DNA of 7,305 nt from NCBI GenBank assembly GCA_003171295.1, contig PMYF01000619.1, positions 632 through 7,936 on the forward strand, read 5' to 3'. This stretch comes from Acidobacteriota bacterium (lineage in GTDB: Bacteria; Acidobacteriota; Terriglobia; UBA7540). The translations under genes and the position numbers were made by a program. Below are positions 5,727-7,305 of this stretch, piece after piece; position 1 is the stretch's first letter, and each line of letters begins with the position of its first letter. The notes under the pieces were generated by a model. That model was not told the DNA's origin, made no database searches, and was given only the letters and a program-made list of their open reading frames with translations.

Positions 5727-6761
5727 ATGGAGACGAAGAGCATTAATCGACGCGAATTCGTTGGCGCCGGGCTGGCGGCCGCGGCCGGCCTGCTGGCGGC
5801 GCCGAGGACAGGATTCTCAGACCAGGCGAGTCCCAAGAAACCGGCCGGATTGAAAGTGGGGCTCTACAGCATTACGTATCTTGGTGTCTGGTACCGGGGG
5901 AAGGCGCTGTCGCTCGAAGAGGTGATCCAACGCGCGAAGAAATACGGTTACGACGGAGTGGAGGTTGACGGCAAGCGACCGCATGGGCACCCCTTGACCC
6001 TGACCCGCGGCCACGCTCGGGAACTACACAAGATGGCGGAGGGTGAAGGCCTCGAGATTTACGGTCTGGCTGGCAACAATGATTTCAGCAGTCCGATTTC
6101 TGAGCACCGGGACGCTCAACTGGTCTACATGCGAGACCTGATCCAGCTCGCGCCGGAACTGGGCGCCAAGACCGTCCGGGTCTTCCTGGCCTGGCGAGGA
6201 GTCACGCTAAAGCAAGGTCTGGCGTCGTACAGCCTCTCGGAACCCTTATGGGAAACCGTCCACCAGGGGTATTCGCCGGCAGAAATATGGGACTGGTGCC
6301 GGGACGGCATGGTGCAGTGTGCCAAGTATGCCGCGGACGCGGGTGTGACCCTGGCTTTACAGAATCACAAACCGGTGATTAAAGATCACCACGATGTGCT
6401 GCGGATGGTGAAGGAAGTTAACTCTCCGCATCTGAAGGTCTCCCTCGACGCCTGGATCATGGACGACAAGTCTCCGGCGGCCATTCGCCAGGCGGCACTC
6501 GATGTGGGTTCCTTGCAGGCGCTTTCGCATTTTGGTGGGGAGTTCAAGCGGGAGGCGGATGGAACTGTCCAGGGGCCGGACTTCTACGCTGCGTTCGTCA
6601 AGGCCATGCACGAAATCGGCTATAAGGGTTACATTGGGTACGAACTCTGCCATACCCTGCCGGTGGTCAATGGCCAGACCGTCGGCCTGGAGTTTGCCGA
6701 TCAGTGCGCGGAGGGCGCCGCGTTCTACTTGCGCGGGTTGATCAAAGCCAGCCAGAGCTGA
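5727..6761 (+). CDS. Tat-exported sugar phosphate isomerase/epimerase-like TIM-barrel protein
   Basis: This 344-residue protein begins with a twin-arginine signal: NRREFV (7-12), an Ala/Leu-rich stretch (13-25), and a probable cleavage region around APRTGFSDQA. The mature part is an AP-endonuclease-2/xylose-isomerase-like TIM barrel (PF01261). Strand motifs in order are KVGLYSIT (43-50), YDGVEVDGKRPHGHP (75-89), YGLAGNN (112-118), VTLALQNHKPVI (207-218), LKVSLDAWIM (236-245), LSHFGGEF (266-273) and GYIGYELCH (301-309). By spacing, Asp241, His268 and Glu306 fit the metal-ligand positions of the family, while the position usually held by the first Glu is Gln211. The family isomerises or epimerises sugars, inosose or related polyols with a divalent metal. 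The substrate here is unknown, and the annotation is structural rather than functional. The ATG at 5727 is preceded by GAGG (5714-5717) nine bases upstream. Export to the periplasm is inferred from the Tat signal. It stands alone between a terminator and a repeat. Confidence 0.88.
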   Translation: METKSINRREFVGAGLAAAAGLLAAPRTGFSDQASPKKPAGLKVGLYSITYLGVWYRGKALSLEEVIQRAKKYGYDGVEVDGKRPHGHPLTLTRGHARELHKMAEGEGLEIYGLAGNNDFSSPISEHRDAQLVYMRDLIQLAPELGAKTVRVFLAWRGVTLKQGLASYSLSEPLWETVHQGYSPAEIWDWCRDGMVQCAKYAADAGVTLALQNHKPVIKDHHDVLRMVKEVNSPHLKVSLDAWIMDDKSPAAIRQAALDVGSLQALSHFGGEFKREADGTVQGPDFYAAFVKAMHEIGYKGYIGYELCHTLPVVNGQTVGLEFADQCAEGAAFYLRGLIKASQS

Positions 6762-6765
6762 TGCC

Positions 6766-6957
6766 AGTCATTCTGACGGAAGCGATGACATGCTGAGCGC
6801 AGCGAAGCAACTCGCCTTGGCTTGGGCTTTTCACGCAAAAACCCAGAGCCAGATCCTTCGCGGAGTTTACCCTGAGCCGGCAGAGCGAGATTCTTCGCTT
6901 CGCTCAGAATGACAGCGAAGGACTCAGGACGATAGGGAAGGGCTCGGAGTGACAGCG
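6766..6957. repeat. Dispersed repeat, copy B, compound and partly duplicated
   Basis: Bases 6838-6861 are identical to 5403-5426 of copy A, and 6889-6931 align with 5415-5457 of copy A. Copy B therefore holds about 37 extra bases between the two matching parts, as if one half had been duplicated. Inverted arms lie at 6787-6807 and 6893-6913, matching at 18 of 21 positions. A third degenerate half-unit (gaagggctcggagtgacag, 6937-6955) follows. The minus strand of this region reads VILSEAKNLALP, the signature of spurious ORFs made by this repeat family. Confidence 0.75.
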
Positions 6958-7043
6958 CTGGCGAGTGGAGGGATCGTGACTGCAGGCTGCTTGATGTTGC
7001 CTCTGCGGGACCGGCGCAAGTAGCCTCGCGAGATCTGCGATTT

Positions 7044-7305
7044 ATGACAGCGATGGTGGCAGCCATTCCAGCCCTCGACGTGTTGTTGCCCGTCCATAAC
7101 GAGGCGGAGAGCATCGTGGGCACAATTCGCGAACTCTACGACGCGCTTGCGCCGCGCCTCCCCCTGCGCTTCATCGTTTGTGAGGACGGCAGCGTGGACG
7201 GCACCAAGCAGGTACTGACCCACCTCGCCCAGTCGTATCCTATCCAGCTTCTGATGAGTGAGCAGCGGAAGGGATACTCCCGCGCCGTCATTGATGGAAT
7301 GAAGG
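7044..7305 (+). CDS. Glycosyltransferase family 2, N-terminal fragment (cut by window edge)
   Basis: The frame opens at the ATG at 7044 and runs off the right edge after 87 codons. It shows the first half of a GT-A, family 2 (PF00535) nucleotide-binding domain: strand and loop LDVLLPVHNEAESI (11-24), helix IRELYDAL, strand RFIVCEDGSVDGT (43-55) with the acidic EDGS-D pattern that contacts the nucleotide sugar, then QLLMSEQRKGYSRAVIDGM (68-86), where the RKGYSRAV motif is typical. This resembles polyprenyl-phosphate sugar synthases (dolichol-phosphate mannose synthase-like) and other processive or single-step GT2 enzymes; the C-terminal part needed to decide is missing. If it does make a polyprenyl-phosphate sugar, it could supply the donor for the GT-C proteins in this window, but that is inference. 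ATG 7053 is an alternative start. The ribosome binding site is weak (GAG about 12 bases upstream). No earlier in-frame ATG or GTG is seen down to the repeat. Confidence 0.85.
   Translation, partial: MTAMVAAIPALDVLLPVHNEAESIVGTIRELYDALAPRLPLRFIVCEDGSVDGTKQVLTHLAQSYPIQLLMSEQRKGYSRAVIDGMK

Noticed and set aside
5581..5853. 90-residue plus-strand frame with a hydrophobic start
   Set aside because: No good ribosome binding site, overlaps the well-supported isomerase gene by 127 bases, and its second half is Arg/Pro-rich shadow text.
6725..7123. 132-residue minus-strand frame containing VILSEAKNL
   Set aside because: This is the well-known spurious translation of a dispersed intergenic repeat, and it also overlaps the GT2 gene start.

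Overview
This is a GC-rich bacterial window, most likely from a soil-type Acidobacteriota or a relative. The evidence is indirect. Two intergenic regions carry repeats of the 'cttcgctcaggatgac' kind, whose spurious translation contains 'VILSEAKNL'. I remember this junk peptide as common in acidobacterial assemblies. The window also has a Tat-exported TIM-barrel 'sugar isomerase', a protein type frequent in Acidobacteriota and Planctomycetota. There is no rRNA, tRNA, CRISPR array, transposase or phage gene.

Layout. The left half reads on the minus strand: a GT-C type membrane glycosyltransferase (3310-1739), an OafA/YrhL-type acyltransferase 3 membrane protein (1535-264), and the N-terminus of a GT4-like glycosyltransferase (167 to the left edge). 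The 203-base gap between the first two holds an imperfect palindrome of about 90 bp. The right half reads on the plus strand: a second GT-C type membrane protein (3660-5357), a Tat-signal sugar phosphate isomerase/epimerase-like protein (5727-6761), and the N-terminus of a GT2 glycosyltransferase (7044 to the right edge).

The divergent region 3311-3659 contains an AT-rich island. It includes a near-consensus plus-strand promoter (TTGCCG, 17 bp, TATAAT) followed by a nested hairpin leader. On the minus strand it has a possible 73-residue ORF with four cysteines. The isomerase gene is bracketed by two copies of the same dispersed repeat, about 1.4 kb apart, and a likely Rho-independent terminator lies between the upstream GT-C gene and it.

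Together the genes point to synthesis and decoration of a cell-surface glycan or glycolipid: GT4 and GT2 enzymes build from nucleotide sugars on the cytoplasmic side, the GT-C proteins transfer from polyprenyl-phosphate sugars on the outer side, and the acyltransferase O-acylates sugars. How the isomerase contributes is unclear. I see no convincing new defence, mobile or toxin system. The points most worth a second look are the structured divergent region, the repeat-flanked isomerase with a glutamine at a presumed metal-ligand position, and the small Cys-rich ORF.
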